Part shown: piece by piece, positions 1-8,633 of the stretch
Layout: each line of letters opens with the position of its first letter
How positions within the stretch are numbered: the stretch's first letter is position 1
From: Peteryoungia rhizophila
Lineage (GTDB): Bacteria > Pseudomonadota > Alphaproteobacteria > Rhizobiales > Rhizobiaceae
Reading direction: 5' to 3'
DNA: 64,000 nucleotides
NCBI RefSeq assembly: GCF_004912145.1
Contig: NZ_STGT01000001.1
Location: 1-64,000 of the forward strand
Program-made: the position numbers and the translations under genes
The notes under the pieces: model-generated
The model's input: the letters and a program-made list of their open reading frames with translations, nothing else
Told to the model about the DNA's origin: nothing
Database searches by the model: none

Positions 1-1
1 A

Positions 2-94
2 TTCTATCTCAACGGCTCTGAGGTCCACGAGATCTACAAGGTGAATACAGATCGGTCCGTATCCTTGGTCTCCCGTTCGATGGCGAACGACTGA
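2..94 (+). CDS. 3' end of a small secreted protein, paralogue of the next three genes (cut by window start)
   Basis: Thirty codons plus TGA are open from the window edge. The encoded tail has the pattern EVHEIYKVNTDRSVSLVSRS, clearly related to the tail REVYKVNADKSVTLVNRT of the three downstream genes but more diverged. It is the most distal visible member of the tandem family. The start, signal peptide and true length lie outside the window. Function unknown. Confidence 0.7.
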   Translation, partial: FYLNGSEVHEIYKVNTDRSVSLVSRSMAND

Positions 95-205
95 CCACCG
101 ATACCACCGCAGACACCCTCCGCAGACAGTGAAATTCCGCCTTCAACCACAATCATGAGCTGAATGTAAATTCATCTGCTCAATCTTAAAGATAGGAAAA
201 CGACC

Positions 206-454
206 ATGAAGACCATCATCTCTGCAGCCCTCATCGCCCTCGCTGCCGGCACCTCCGCTTTTGCCGCCGTCCAGCCGATCCCGGGTTCGATCACCTATGA
301 CAACGCCAACGTCATGCTGGAAAAGGCTCCGGCCGGTTCGACCTTCTTCCACACCTTTGCCAACGGCGACGGTCGTGACGTCCGCGAAGTCTACAAGGTC
401 AACGCCGACAAGTCGGTGACCCTCGTCAACCGCACCATCTCCAACGCTTCGTAA
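206..454 (+). CDS. small secreted protein of unknown function, tandem copy A
   Basis: Encodes 82 residues. Residues 1-20 form a classical Sec signal peptide (MKTIISAALIALAAGTSAFA, cleavage predicted after AFA), leaving a mature protein of about 62 residues with no cysteine and no membrane segment. The mature part is rich in short polar strands (GSITYDNANV, FHTFANGDGRDVREVYKV). Almost identical to the next two genes. An A/G-rich stretch (GATAGGAAAACGACC) precedes the ATG. Probably periplasmic or extracellular. I do not recognise a characterised family. Confidence 0.85.
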   Translation: MKTIISAALIALAAGTSAFAAVQPIPGSITYDNANVMLEKAPAGSTFFHTFANGDGRDVREVYKVNADKSVTLVNRTISNAS

Positions 455-575
455 TCCCGAAGCGTCCAGTCAACACGCGTCCCAGGACGCCCCCTTCGGC
501 GGCCGGCTCGGCTCCCCTCTCCCCCTTCCCCCAACCGAGCCGCCGCCACCCCAAACGCACAAAGGAAACAAGATC

Positions 576-824
576 ATGAAGACCATCATCTCCGCAGCCC
601 TCATCACCCTCGCCGCCGCTTCGGCTTCTTTCGCCGCCGTCCAGCCGATCCCGGGCTCGATCACCTATGACAACGCAAACGTTCAGCTCGAAAAGGCTCC
701 TGCCGGTTCGACCTTCTTCCACACCTTTGCCAACGGCGACGGTCGTGACGTACGCGAAGTCTACAAGGTCAATGCCGACAAGTCGGTGACCCTCGTAAAC
801 CGCACGATCTCCAACGCTTCGTAA
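576..824 (+). CDS. small secreted protein of unknown function, tandem copy B
   Basis: 82 residues, same architecture as copies A and C: signal peptide to about residue 20, then a 62-residue mature domain. It differs from A mainly in the signal peptide (SASFA instead of TSAFA) and at one mature position (NVQLE instead of NVMLE). The ATG is preceded by AAAGGAAACAAGATC, a good ribosome binding site. Spacing to copy A is about 120 bases. Function unknown; near identity of the mature parts argues for recent duplication or gene conversion. Confidence 0.85.
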   Translation: MKTIISAALITLAAASASFAAVQPIPGSITYDNANVQLEKAPAGSTFFHTFANGDGRDVREVYKVNADKSVTLVNRTISNAS

Positions 825-939
825 TCCGAAGCATCCAAGACCATAGCGCCTCCCAAGACGCAAAGACCTCCAGCGGCAGGCTCGGCCCTCTCCACCGCCC
901 CGAGCCGCCGCCCATCAAACGCACAAAGGAAACACGACC

Positions 940-1188
940 ATGAAGACCATCATCTCTGCAGCCCTCATCGCCCTCGCTGCCGGCACCTCCGCTTTCGCCG
1001 CCGTCCAGCCGATCCCGGGCTCGATCACCTATGACAACGCCAACGTTCAGCTGGAAAAGGCTCCGGCCGGTTCGACCTTCTTCCACACGTTTGCAAACGG
1101 TGACGGCCGCGACGTTCGCGAAGTCTACAAGGTCAACGCCGACAAGTCGGTGACTCTCGTCAACCGCACCATCTCCAACGCCTCCTGA
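940..1188 (+). CDS. small secreted protein of unknown function, tandem copy C
   Basis: 82 residues. The signal peptide equals that of copy A, and the mature part equals that of copy B, so it reads like a mosaic of the two. Ribosome binding site AAAGGAAACACGACC upstream. A strong intrinsic terminator follows at once, so the array probably ends here as one transcription unit. Function unknown. Confidence 0.85.
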   Translation: MKTIISAALIALAAGTSAFAAVQPIPGSITYDNANVQLEKAPAGSTFFHTFANGDGRDVREVYKVNADKSVTLVNRTISNAS

Positions 1189-1205
1189 TTCAAGGGTGCG
1201 TGATG

Positions 1206-1236
1206 GGCCTCGGGGCTTCGGCCCCGGGGCCTTTTT
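1206..1236 (+). terminator. intrinsic terminator of the small-protein array
   Basis: An 11-base-pair stem (one G-T wobble) with a TTCG tetraloop, followed by five T. It lies 18 bases after the stop of copy C and is a textbook rho-independent terminator. Confidence 0.9.
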
Positions 1237-1278
1237 GTGTCTGTAGGGATGACGTGAAGGACCTGCGGCCGTTCCCGT

Positions 1279-1710
1279 TCAGTGGGGAGGTTCGCTGACT
1301 TCGCCTGCCGCATCCGCAAGGCTGGTCGACAGCAGCACTGCGCGGGTCTCGTCGGCGACCCGGGCAAAGACGCGGCGGATCTCGCAATCGGTCTCGCCGT
1401 CGCAATCCTCGCAGCGGCGATAGGCCGTCAGCGACAGGCAAGGCAAGGGCGCGACGGGACCGTCGATCAGGCGCAGAACCTCGCCATAGGTGATATCGCT
1501 TGCCGGCCGGTGCAGAAGGTATCCGCCCTGTTTGCCACGCCGGCTTTCGACCATGCCGCCGCGTTTCAGGTCGAGCATGATCTGCTCGAGAAACTTCTTC
1601 GGGATCTTTTGGCGGTCGGCGATATCAGGAATCTGGATCGGCTCCCCCGGCTCTGCACGGGCGAGGAGTGTCAGCGCCCGGAGCGCATATTTGGCTTTCT
1701 GCGTGATCAT
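1279..1710 (-). CDS. Rrf2-family transcriptional regulator, possibly iron-sulfur binding
   Basis: 143 residues from the ATG at 1710. The N-terminal winged helix is typical of Rrf2 (MITQKAKYALRAL, then IADRQKIPKKFLEQI and RRGKQGGYLL). A late cluster of cysteines (C91, C100, C103, C109) sits in the segment where IscR-type members bind an Fe-S cluster. Upstream in-frame codons exist but lack the Rrf2 start pattern. It is divergent from cysHDN across a 203-base gap, so control of sulfate assimilation in response to sulfur or Fe-S status is a reasonable inference. The ligand is not visible from sequence. Confidence 0.82.
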   Translation of the reverse strand: MITQKAKYALRALTLLARAEPGEPIQIPDIADRQKIPKKFLEQIMLDLKRGGMVESRRGKQGGYLLHRPASDITYGEVLRLIDGPVAPLPCLSLTAYRRCEDCDGETDCEIRRVFARVADETRAVLLSTSLADAAGEVSEPPH

Positions 1711-1913
1711 GAGGCGTATCCCGGAGCGCATGGGCGAGACCCGGGCGCAGGTGGGCCTTAGCGCAATTTCCCCTCGCATTCAAACGACAAGGCTGGGAGG
1801 ACCCGGCAGGAATTGCCGCATTTGCCGGTTGAGAGAGAGATATTTGCTCTGGGTCGCCCTTCCTGCGAAAGGCGTTTCCTGTCTTCTCGGCAGAAGCTCG
1901 GCGATAATCCCGC

Positions 1914-2681
1914 ATGATCAGCAGGAATATCGTGATGCCTTCCAGCAGTCCCGCAGAGCTCGCCGCCTCCCTCGACCGCCAACTCGCCTCCGTACCCCTC
2001 CAGGAGCGCCTGCGCATCGTCGCCGGGCTGGACGGCCGCGCCGTGTTCACCACGTCACTCGGCATCGAGGACCAGGTGATAACAGCCGCGATCGGGCTTG
2101 GTCGTTTTCCGATCGACGTCTCGACGCTGGAGACCGGGCGCCTGTTCAAGGAGACGGTCGATCTGATCGCCGAGACCGAGGAGCGCTTCGGCATCGCGAT
2201 CAAGCGCTTTTATCCCAAGCCTGACGACATCGATGCCTATGCAGCGAAGTTCGGGCTGAACGGTTTTTATGAAAGTGTGGAAGCCCGCCATGCCTGCTGT
2301 CATGTGCGCAAGCTGGTTCCGCTCGCGGAGGCGCTGTCCGGCGCCCGCTTCTGGATCACGGGCTTGCGCCGCTCGCAGTCCGGCAACCGCGCCGCGACGC
2401 CCTTTGCCGAATACGACGCCGAGCGCGATCTGATCAAGGTGAACCCGCTGGCCGACTGGTCGCTCGACGACATCAATGCTTACGTCGAGGCCGAGAGCGT
2501 GCCGACCAACCCGCTGCACAAGAAGGGCTACCCCTCGATCGGCTGCGAGCCCTGCACCCGGGCGATCAAGCCGGGCGAGCCGGAACGCGCCGGCCGCTGG
2601 TGGTGGGAAAACGACGAGAAGCGGGAATGCGGGCTGCATGTGCCGGAGGCGGCAACGTCTCTGGTGCCGACGCCGGCTTGA
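1914..2681 (+). CDS. cysH: adenylyl-sulfate (APS) reductase, CysH family
   Basis: Reduces activated sulfate to sulfite in assimilatory sulfate reduction, in the cytoplasm. 255 residues. The cysteine pairs CC at 128-129 (HACCHVRK) and CxxC at 211-214 (GCEPC) are the Fe-S ligands that mark the APS-using, plant/bacterial type. The catalytic C239 is in ECGLH. The FTTSLGIED loop near residue 45 fits the nucleotide-binding PAPS-reductase fold. A second ATG at 1935 has AGGA nearby (GCAGGAATATCGTG) and may be the true start, giving 248 residues. First gene of cysH-cysD-cysN. The lack of a visible cysC agrees with APS, not PAPS, being the substrate. Confidence 0.93.
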   Translation: MISRNIVMPSSSPAELAASLDRQLASVPLQERLRIVAGLDGRAVFTTSLGIEDQVITAAIGLGRFPIDVSTLETGRLFKETVDLIAETEERFGIAIKRFYPKPDDIDAYAAKFGLNGFYESVEARHACCHVRKLVPLAEALSGARFWITGLRRSQSGNRAATPFAEYDAERDLIKVNPLADWSLDDINAYVEAESVPTNPLHKKGYPSIGCEPCTRAIKPGEPERAGRWWWENDEKRECGLHVPEAATSLVPTPA

Positions 2682-2749
2682 ACTGAATTCGCTCCGGTCG
2701 CTGCGAACGAACATATGCGGGCGACAGCCCAGTGAAAGAAAAGAAGACC

Positions 2750-3706
2750 ATGCACGTACACACATCCGAATTCGATCCACATTCCAAGGATCCCGTGACC
2801 AAGCCGCCACTCGATCCGCATCTGAAGGCGCTGGAAAACGAAGCCATCTATATCTTCCGCGAAGTGGCGGCCGAGTTTGAGAAGCCGGTGATGCTCTATT
2901 CGATCGGCAAGGATTCGTCGGTGCTCTTGCATCTAGCGCGCAAGGCCTTCTTCCCCGGCCGCGTGCCCTTTCCGCTTCTGCATGTCGACACGGGCTGGAA
3001 ATTCCCCGAGATGATCGCGTTTCGCGATGCGACGGCGGAAAAGTTCGATCTGGATCTGATCGTGCACACCAATCCGCGCGGTGCAGCCGAGGGCATCGGC
3101 CCCTTCACCCACGGTTCGTCTTACCACACCGACGTGATGAAGACGGAAGCGCTGCGCCAGGCACTCGACGCCGGCAAATATGACGCGGCCTTCGGCGGCG
3201 CACGCCGCGACGAGGAAGCCTCCCGCGCCAAGGAACGCATCTATTCCTTCCGCACGCCCGATCATAAGTGGGATCCGCGCAACCAGCGGCCGGAACTCTG
3301 GAACATCTATAATGGCATGGTTCGCCGCGGCGAAAGCGTGCGCGCCTTCCCGCTGTCGAACTGGACCGAAGTCGACATCTGGCGCTACATCCAGGCTGAA
3401 AACATCGAGCTTCCGCCGCTCTACTATGCCAAGCGCCAAAAGTATGTCGAACGTGACGGCATGCTGCTCTGGGCGGAAGATCCGCGCTTCGAACCGCTGC
3501 CGGGCGAAGAGATCCAGGAAGGCATGCTGCGCTTCCGCACCCTTGGCTGCTGGCCGCTGACCGGCGGCATCCGTTCCAACGCGACGACGCTCGATGCTGT
3601 CATCGCCGAACTCGAAATCGCCACCGTCTCCGAACGCCAGGGCCGCGCCATCGACCGCGACCAGGCAGGCTCGATGGAAAAGAAGAAGCGCGAAGGATAT
3701 TTCTGA
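2750..3706 (+). CDS. cysD: sulfate adenylyltransferase subunit 2
   Basis: Catalytic subunit of ATP sulfurylase, which makes APS from ATP and sulfate with CysN. 318 residues from the ATG at 2750, which has a purine-rich leader (AAAGAAAAGAAGACC). A GTG at 2732 would add six residues. The PP-loop SIGKDSS near residue 50, the [11 protein letters not shown] motif and the GGARRDEE loop are all present, and the C-terminus REGYF is typical. Ends one base before the ATG of cysN, so the two subunits are coupled. Some rhizobia carry nodulation-type paralogues (nodP); context here points to the housekeeping copy. Confidence 0.95.
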   Translation: MHVHTSEFDPHSKDPVTKPPLDPHLKALENEAIYIFREVAAEFEKPVMLYSIGKDSSVLLHLARKAFFPGRVPFPLLHVDTGWKFPEMIAFRDATAEKFDLDLIVHTNPRGAAEGIGPFTHGSSYHTDVMKTEALRQALDAGKYDAAFGGARRDEEASRAKERIYSFRTPDHKWDPRNQRPELWNIYNGMVRRGESVRAFPLSNWTEVDIWRYIQAENIELPPLYYAKRQKYVERDGMLLWAEDPRFEPLPGEEIQEGMLRFRTLGCWPLTGGIRSNATTLDAVIAELEIATVSERQGRAIDRDQAGSMEKKKREGYF

Positions 3707-3707
3707 G

Positions 3708-5195
3708 ATGACCGCTCAAGCCAACACCGCCCTCGCCGCCGAGATTTTCGAAGCCCCGCTTGCCGATGCTGCACCGGCCACGCGCGATTCGCGCCCGCTG
3801 CGTCTGATCACCTGCGGCTCCGTCGATGACGGCAAATCGACGCTGATCGGTCGCTTGCTCTGGGATACGAAGGCCGTCAAGGAAGACCAAGCGGCGAGCC
3901 TGCACCGTGATTCCGGCAGCCAAAACGATCTCGGCCTGCCCGATTTCGCGCTTCTGCTCGACGGTCTGCAAGCGGAGCGCGAACAGGGCATCACCATCGA
4001 TGTCGCCTATCGCTATTTCGCCACCGACCGCCGCTCCTTCATCGTTGCCGACACGCCCGGCCACGAACAGTATACCCGCAACATGGCAACCGGCGCTTCG
4101 ACGGCGGATCTCGCGATCCTGCTGGTCGACGCGCGGACCGGGCTGCTGGAGCAGACCCGCCGCCATGCCACCATCGCCTCGCTGATGGGCATCAAGCAGT
4201 TCGTTCTGGCGGTGAACAAGTTCGACCTCGTGGGTTATGACCGCGCCGTGTTCGACCAGATCAGCACCGACTTCAAGGCGCTCGCGCTGTCGCTCGGCGT
4301 GCGCCAGGTCACCGCCATCCCGATGTCGGCGCTGAAGGGCGAAAACGTCGTCTATTCCGGCAAGTCGGTCATTCCGTGGTATGAAGGCCCGACACTGGTC
4401 GAGACGCTGGAACTCGCGACGCTGCGCTCTGGCCAGTCGACCGGTTTCCGTCTGCCCGTCCAGCGAGTCTCGCGCCCCGGCGAGAGCTTCCGTGGCTATC
4501 AGGGCACCGTCGCTGGCGGTGCGGTGAAGCCTGGCGACAGTGTCGCCATCCTGCCGTCGGGCCAGGTGGCGAACGTCAAGCAGATCGTCACTTTCGACCT
4601 CGTGCGCAATGCGGCCGTCAGCGGCGACGCGATCACGCTGGTGCTCGACCGCCAAGTGGACGTGGCGCGCGGCGACATGATCGTCTCGCTCGACGCCCAG
4701 CCGCAGACGGGCCTTGCCTTCGACGCCCAGATCGTGGCGCTTCAGCCCGACGGTATCGTGCCGGGGAAGCGCTACTGGCTGAAGGCCGGCTCGCGTCGCC
4801 AGCGCGTGCAGGTGCAGCCGGTGCAGCAGCTGGACCTCAAGTCCGGCAAGTGGCAGCCGGCCGAGATGCTGCAGATGAACGCGATCGGCAAGGTGCACCT
4901 TTCCTTCGACGAGACCGCGATCTTCGACCCTTACGAGCTGAACCGCGGGACCGGCGCCTTCATCCTGATCGACCCGGATACGAACAACACGGTCGCCGGC
5001 GGCATGATCTCCGCCAAACGCACCGAGCTCGGCGGTCTGAATGCCCATGACGGCCGCGTAATCCTGTCGCTCCCATCAGATCTCGCCGAACAGCTGCTCG
5101 CGACCGAGCTGCTCGCCAGCCGCCGCGACGAGGTGGAGACACGCCGTGTGACCACGGCTGCCGCGCGCGAACTTCTGGACGACATCGACGGCTGA
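3708..5195 (+). CDS. cysN: sulfate adenylyltransferase subunit 1 (GTPase)
   Basis: Regulatory GTPase subunit of ATP sulfurylase. 495 residues from the ATG at 3708. G1 motif GSVDDGKST near residue 37, G3 DTPGHEQY, G4 NKFD, then EF-Tu-like beta-barrel domains. It stops after the barrel domains with no APS-kinase (CysC) domain, unlike the NodQ-type fusions of some rhizobia. Starts one base after the cysD stop and ends before a clear terminator. Confidence 0.95.
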   Translation: MTAQANTALAAEIFEAPLADAAPATRDSRPLRLITCGSVDDGKSTLIGRLLWDTKAVKEDQAASLHRDSGSQNDLGLPDFALLLDGLQAEREQGITIDVAYRYFATDRRSFIVADTPGHEQYTRNMATGASTADLAILLVDARTGLLEQTRRHATIASLMGIKQFVLAVNKFDLVGYDRAVFDQISTDFKALALSLGVRQVTAIPMSALKGENVVYSGKSVIPWYEGPTLVETLELATLRSGQSTGFRLPVQRVSRPGESFRGYQGTVAGGAVKPGDSVAILPSGQVANVKQIVTFDLVRNAAVSGDAITLVLDRQVDVARGDMIVSLDAQPQTGLAFDAQIVALQPDGIVPGKRYWLKAGSRRQRVQVQPVQQLDLKSGKWQPAEMLQMNAIGKVHLSFDETAIFDPYELNRGTGAFILIDPDTNNTVAGGMISAKRTELGGLNAHDGRVILSLPSDLAEQLLATELLASRRDEVETRRVTTAAARELLDDIDG

Positions 5196-5222
5196 GCCGG
5201 CATCCCGACACTTGCCAGGAAC

Positions 5223-5246
5223 GGCCCGCCTTGCGCGGGCCTTTTC
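5223..5246 (+). terminator. intrinsic terminator of cysHDN
   Basis: Stem GGCCCGC/GCGGGCC with a five-base loop, followed by TTTT. It lies 27 bases after the cysN stop. Confidence 0.88.
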
Positions 5247-5327
5247 TCGTTGACGCGTTCACGCCAAGTCCCGCTTCCCTTCCTGAAACTGAGCGCTAAT
5301 ATAAGGAACAAATCAGGTTGGGGTTGC

Positions 5328-6236
5328 ATGGTGCGAATCAGGCAAAGGAATGAAGGCGCGCTGATCAGTCTTTCCGACGCGCTTTCCACCAGTGGGCTGA
5401 CCAAGCTCCTGCTGCATGCCTGGGAACGGCGCTATGGCCTCACTCCCGCCGAGCGCACCGACACCGGGCGACGTTTCTACACAGCCGATCAGGTCGAACG
5501 CATGCGGCTCTTGAAGTCCTGCAGCGACGGTGGCCACCGGATCGGGTCACTCGTCGAGCTCCCGACCGAAGCTCTGACCCGCATCGAGCAAGAGCTCAAG
5601 GCGAAGGAATCTCTGACGGAAATCCTGAAGGCCATGCAGGAGCTGGACAGCGATCGCCTGCATGCATTGCTGCAGGCGCGGGCAGACACTGAGGATCCTG
5701 AGCGTTTCATTCGCATGACCGTCCTGCCGCTCATGCGCGAGGTCGGAACGCGGTGGGCATCGGGGCGGGCGACAATCGCGGCCGAACACCTGGCGACGGC
5801 GAAGATCAAACGGATCCTTGGTGGGCTCTTCGACCGCTGTCCTCCGGCCGCCAGCGACGCATTGCGCCTCGTCGCCACGACGCCGGAGCGGGAGGAACAC
5901 GACATCGGCGCGCTCGTCGTCACCTTGCTCGCACGCCTCAGGGGCTGGAATGCCCTCTTCCTCGGCGCGAGCTTGCCGGCTGACGAGATCGCGGATGCCG
6001 CCCATCGCAGAGGCGCCCGGTGTGTCTGCCTGAGCGCACTCAATGGCCGCCGCGCCGCCCTTGCGCGCCACTTGCGCGATCTCCGGTCCGAACTCGCCCA
6101 TGGTATCGACATCTGGATCGGCGGTCCGGCCTATCAGGCGGTGCCATCCGTCGAAGGCGCCAGCTACCTGCCCGACCTCGATGCCTTTCTGCAGGCTCTC
6201 GACGCTGCACAGACGGATCCTGCCATCGCTCTTTGA
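5328..6236 (+). CDS. MerR-family regulator with cobalamin-binding domain (CarH/LitR-like)
   Basis: 302 residues from the ATG at 5328. Residues 12-75 are a MerR winged helix (LHAWERRYGLTPAERTDTGRR). Residues 100-165 match the helical cap of B12-dependent regulators and contain W143-x9-E153-H154, the same W-x9-EH signature that surrounds the upper face of adenosylcobalamin in CarH. A Rossmann-like domain follows with EEHDIG (H191), which fits the D/ExHxxG lower-ligand motif. These are sequence observations; light sensing by adenosylcobalamin is inferred from the family. The gene stands alone after the cysN terminator, and no carotenoid or photolyase gene is adjacent, so its targets are unknown. 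Confidence 0.8.
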   Translation: MVRIRQRNEGALISLSDALSTSGLTKLLLHAWERRYGLTPAERTDTGRRFYTADQVERMRLLKSCSDGGHRIGSLVELPTEALTRIEQELKAKESLTEILKAMQELDSDRLHALLQARADTEDPERFIRMTVLPLMREVGTRWASGRATIAAEHLATAKIKRILGGLFDRCPPAASDALRLVATTPEREEHDIGALVVTLLARLRGWNALFLGASLPADEIADAAHRRGARCVCLSALNGRRAALARHLRDLRSELAHGIDIWIGGPAYQAVPSVEGASYLPDLDAFLQALDAAQTDPAIAL

Positions 6237-6369
6237 GACTGGTCTTCGCCCCTCCCAGACAAATCTCCAGACGCTCAATGCCGGGGGTCGAAGCTGCCCG
6301 TGCGGGTGACGCGGGACGCGGCTTTGCCGTCGTGGCACGATAGATGCGCGAACTTGCCCAGCGGTAACT

Positions 6370-7410
6370 TCACCCTTCGCGTGCGGTCGAGCCGCGCTCG
6401 ACGAGCTGGAAACCGAGATCGACCATGTTCGGCGGGGGCATGCCGGTACCGGCCGCGCGTATGATCATGTCGGCGGCGCGATAACCGATATCGTAGCGCG
6501 GGACGCGCACCGAGGTGATGGCCGGGAAGGCAAAACCCGCATATTCGAGATCGTTGAAACCGCAGATGCCGAACTCCTGCGGCACGGACAGTCCACGGCG
6601 TTGGCATTCGAAGAGCGCACCGAGCGCAATGTCGTCGTTCTGACAGAAGGCGGAATCGGCATCCGGATGTTCGCTCTTGAGCCGCTCAAGCAGTTGGCAG
6701 CCGAGGCCGACGCTGCTGTGGCTGTCGACGGAGAGAACGAGCGTCGGGTCGAAGAGACCCGCCTCCTCCAGCACCGCCTGATAGCCGTCCAGGCGCCGGC
6801 GGGCACGGAAATCCGAGCCGTTGCCCAGCATGGCGATGCGACGATAGCCTTTCGCGATGAGATGACGGGTCGCCGTCTCGGCCGCCAGCCGGTGATCGAT
6901 GCCGATCACCATGTCGGACGGTGGGCGGCTGATATCCATGATTTCCACGACGGGACAGGGCGCACGCCGGAGCAGCTCGTCGATGGCAGGGTCCGGCATC
7001 TGGCCGACATGGACCAGCCCCGCCGGATTTTGCGAAAGGAAGAAACGCAATTGCCGGAGCTGGTCCTCCCTGTCGCTGTCGGAACTCGCATACTGGATGC
7101 GAAGGTCGGAGGAACGGACGCGGTCTTCGATGCCCCTGATCACGGCGACGAAGACGTGACTGGCGAGACCGGGGGAAATGACGCCGACGAGGCCGCTGTT
7201 CTTGCTGGCGAGCGCACGGGCGGCGAGATCGGGCACATAGCCCATCTCCTCGACGACCCTGAGGATCGTATCGCGCAGATGCGGGGAAACTTTTTCCGGA
7301 TCGCGCAGCGCCCGCGAGACGGTGATCGCGCTGACACCGGCGCTCTGCGCCACATCCGACAGGGTGACCTTGTCCTGGCGCTGTCGACGCTTTCTCGTTC
7401 CTGGAGTCAT
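6370..7410 (-). CDS. LacI-family transcriptional regulator
   Basis: 346 residues from the ATG at 7410. The N-terminal helix-turn-helix (VTLSDVAQSAGVSAITVSRA) and hinge helix (PDLAARALASKNSGLVG) are canonical, followed by a periplasmic-binding-protein-like sensor (HVGQMPDPAIDELL, FCQNDDIALGAL, GFNDLEYAGFAFPAITSV). The layout resembles GntR/GluR-type regulators of sugar acid use. It is an isolated gene with no transporter or enzyme beside it, so the effector and regulon cannot be read from context. Codons upstream of 7410 do not fit the family start. Confidence 0.88.
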   Translation of the reverse strand: MTPGTRKRRQRQDKVTLSDVAQSAGVSAITVSRALRDPEKVSPHLRDTILRVVEEMGYVPDLAARALASKNSGLVGVISPGLASHVFVAVIRGIEDRVRSSDLRIQYASSDSDREDQLRQLRFFLSQNPAGLVHVGQMPDPAIDELLRRAPCPVVEIMDISRPPSDMVIGIDHRLAAETATRHLIAKGYRRIAMLGNGSDFRARRRLDGYQAVLEEAGLFDPTLVLSVDSHSSVGLGCQLLERLKSEHPDADSAFCQNDDIALGALFECQRRGLSVPQEFGICGFNDLEYAGFAFPAITSVRVPRYDIGYRAADMIIRAAGTGMPPPNMVDLGFQLVERGSTAREG

Positions 7411-7710
7411 GCCCACCGAACCGGCCCGATCACAATCTTCGGTGGATGACACGGTTGTATTTCTGCAAACCGTCGACTGCCCCCACGACAATTCAAGATA
7501 GCCTAATCTTCTTGTTGCAGCAATGGCTTGCAGGCAGTGATCGCAGAAACGAGCGCAGTCGAAGGATGCGTATCCACTACCACTGTTTGCATTGGATACT
7601 ATTATTCGGCGCGGCCGAAGCCGACGCGTTTACGCACCGCCAGCGGCGGCGGCTCGCTCTCGAGAGAGCAAATATCTTTTCGGAACAGGGGATTGGTCGG
7701 GATTTCAAGC
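7411..7710. other. intergenic stretch between the LacI gene and tRNA-Pro
   Basis: About 300 bases. It must hold the promoter of the LacI gene. I see no convincing coding frame, repeat or terminator. Confidence 0.5.
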
Positions 7711-7787
7711 TGGTCGGAGTGAGATGATTCGAACATCCGACCCCCACGTCCCGAACGTGGTGCGCTACCAGGCTGCGCTACACTCCG
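7711..7787 (-). tRNA. tRNA-Pro (anticodon CGG)
   Basis: 77 bases including an encoded CCA (7711-7713). Acceptor stem CGGAGTG pairs with CACTCCG. The anticodon stem CCACG/CGTGG encloses the loop TTCGGGA, with CGG at positions 34-36. The T arm contains GGTTCGAATC-type sequence (ATGTTCGAATC). Confidence 0.95.
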
Positions 7788-8148
7788 TGACCAGCGGCGC
7801 TTCTATAGACCAGTGATTTTCGTTGTACAAGCAGGGAAACGAAAAAACCCGGAAGAAAGTTGAAAATTTCGTGACGGTCCTGCGTATCCCTTTGATATCA
7901 CTTCCATATGAGCAAGCGTCCAGCCGAGAGAGAGGGCCGCCCGGGCGGGCATGGCATGGTGTGGGAGCGATGCGCGCCGCAGGGGCCGTTGCCGAGAAGA
8001 CACCGGTCGGAAAATTGCGCGCGTAACCAGCTCGCCTCCGTTTCACGGCCGCGCGTTTCGCAGTAAAGCAGTCGTGGGCCATGTGCGGCAGGCGGCATGG
8101 CGACCATGGCGCCGCACAGACCTTCATGGGGTTCGAGGGACAGTGACA
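7788..8148. other. intergenic stretch between tRNA-Pro and a lipoprotein gene
   Basis: About 360 bases. A short open frame from an ATG at 7908 (about 50 codons, Arg/Gly/Pro-rich) has no recognisable features and I do not call it. Upstream of the tRNA (7800-7870) the DNA is AT-rich, as expected for its promoter. Nothing else seen. Confidence 0.45.
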
Positions 8149-8565
8149 ATGACTTTGCTGAAAAGCACGACAACAGGACTGATCGCAGTGTTCTGCCTTG
8201 CGGCCGCTGGCTGCACGACGACAGGCGGGGTCCCGAAAAACGAGATCGAAGCGCGCTGGAGCGGCCAGCAGGCCGGCGCCTTCTTCGCCAAGTTCGGCCC
8301 GCCGGTCTCGGATGCCGCTTCCGGCTCGTCGACGCTCTACACATGGCGCGGCGGCTTCAACACCCGCGTCGTGCCGGCAACGTACGAGGATCTCGACGGC
8401 AAGAGGGGCAAGATGCTGACCCGCGCCCGCACCGAATATCTGCGCTGCGAAGTGCAGTTGACCGTGTCGTCCGAATACATCATCCGCGGTGTGCGCACGG
8501 TCGTCGATCGCCCCGGCACGAATGGCGGCAAGAGCTATTGCGCGGAGTTCCTGACGGCCAGCTGA
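8149..8565 (+). CDS. putative lipoprotein of unknown function
   Basis: 138 residues from the ATG at 8149 (GAGGGACAGTGACA upstream). A type II signal peptide ends in the lipobox LAAAGC, followed by TTTGG. The segment ARWSGQQAGAFFAKFGPPVS resembles the start of SmpA/OmlA-like small outer-membrane lipoproteins, where a short helix precedes a G-P-rich turn, but similarity beyond that is weak. A strong hairpin terminator follows. Likely anchored in the periplasmic face of a membrane. Confidence 0.75.
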   Translation: MTLLKSTTTGLIAVFCLAAAGCTTTGGVPKNEIEARWSGQQAGAFFAKFGPPVSDAASGSSTLYTWRGGFNTRVVPATYEDLDGKRGKMLTRARTEYLRCEVQLTVSSEYIIRGVRTVVDRPGTNGGKSYCAEFLTAS

Positions 8566-8598
8566 GTTGGCCCAGTCGGACGCGCAGGTCCAAAATCG

Positions 8599-8633
8599 AA
8601 AGCCTCCCGCCGATATGGCGCGGAGGCTTTCTC
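8599..8633 (+). terminator. intrinsic terminator after the lipoprotein gene
   Basis: Arms AAAGCCTCC (8599-8607) and GGAGGCTTT (8622-8630), with an inner CGCC/GGCG stem and a five-base loop. The A-run before and T-run after the stem would let it work on both strands. Confidence 0.82.

Larger units (their letters stand above)
2..1188 (+). repeat. tandem gene array of four related small genes with duplicated leaders
   Basis: Four copies of the same gene follow head to tail. Copies A to C are nearly identical in protein and largely in DNA. The bases just before copies B and C are also shared (AAACGCACAAAGGAAACA), so the duplicated unit includes the leader and ribosome binding site. The first, partial copy is clearly older. 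Confidence 0.8.

Noticed and set aside
206..1188. Regular repeats that could suggest a CRISPR array
   Set aside because: The repeat unit is a whole gene of 82 codons with its leader; no short direct repeats with unique spacers and no cas genes.
1836..1850. 13-base match AGAGCAAATATCT (inverted) upstream of cysH and near 7665-7677
   Set aside because: Matches of this length are expected many times by chance in 64 kb, and the two loci share no function.
7908..8064. Small open frame between tRNA-Pro and the lipoprotein gene
   Set aside because: Arg/Gly/Pro-rich product, no ribosome binding site and no recognisable feature.
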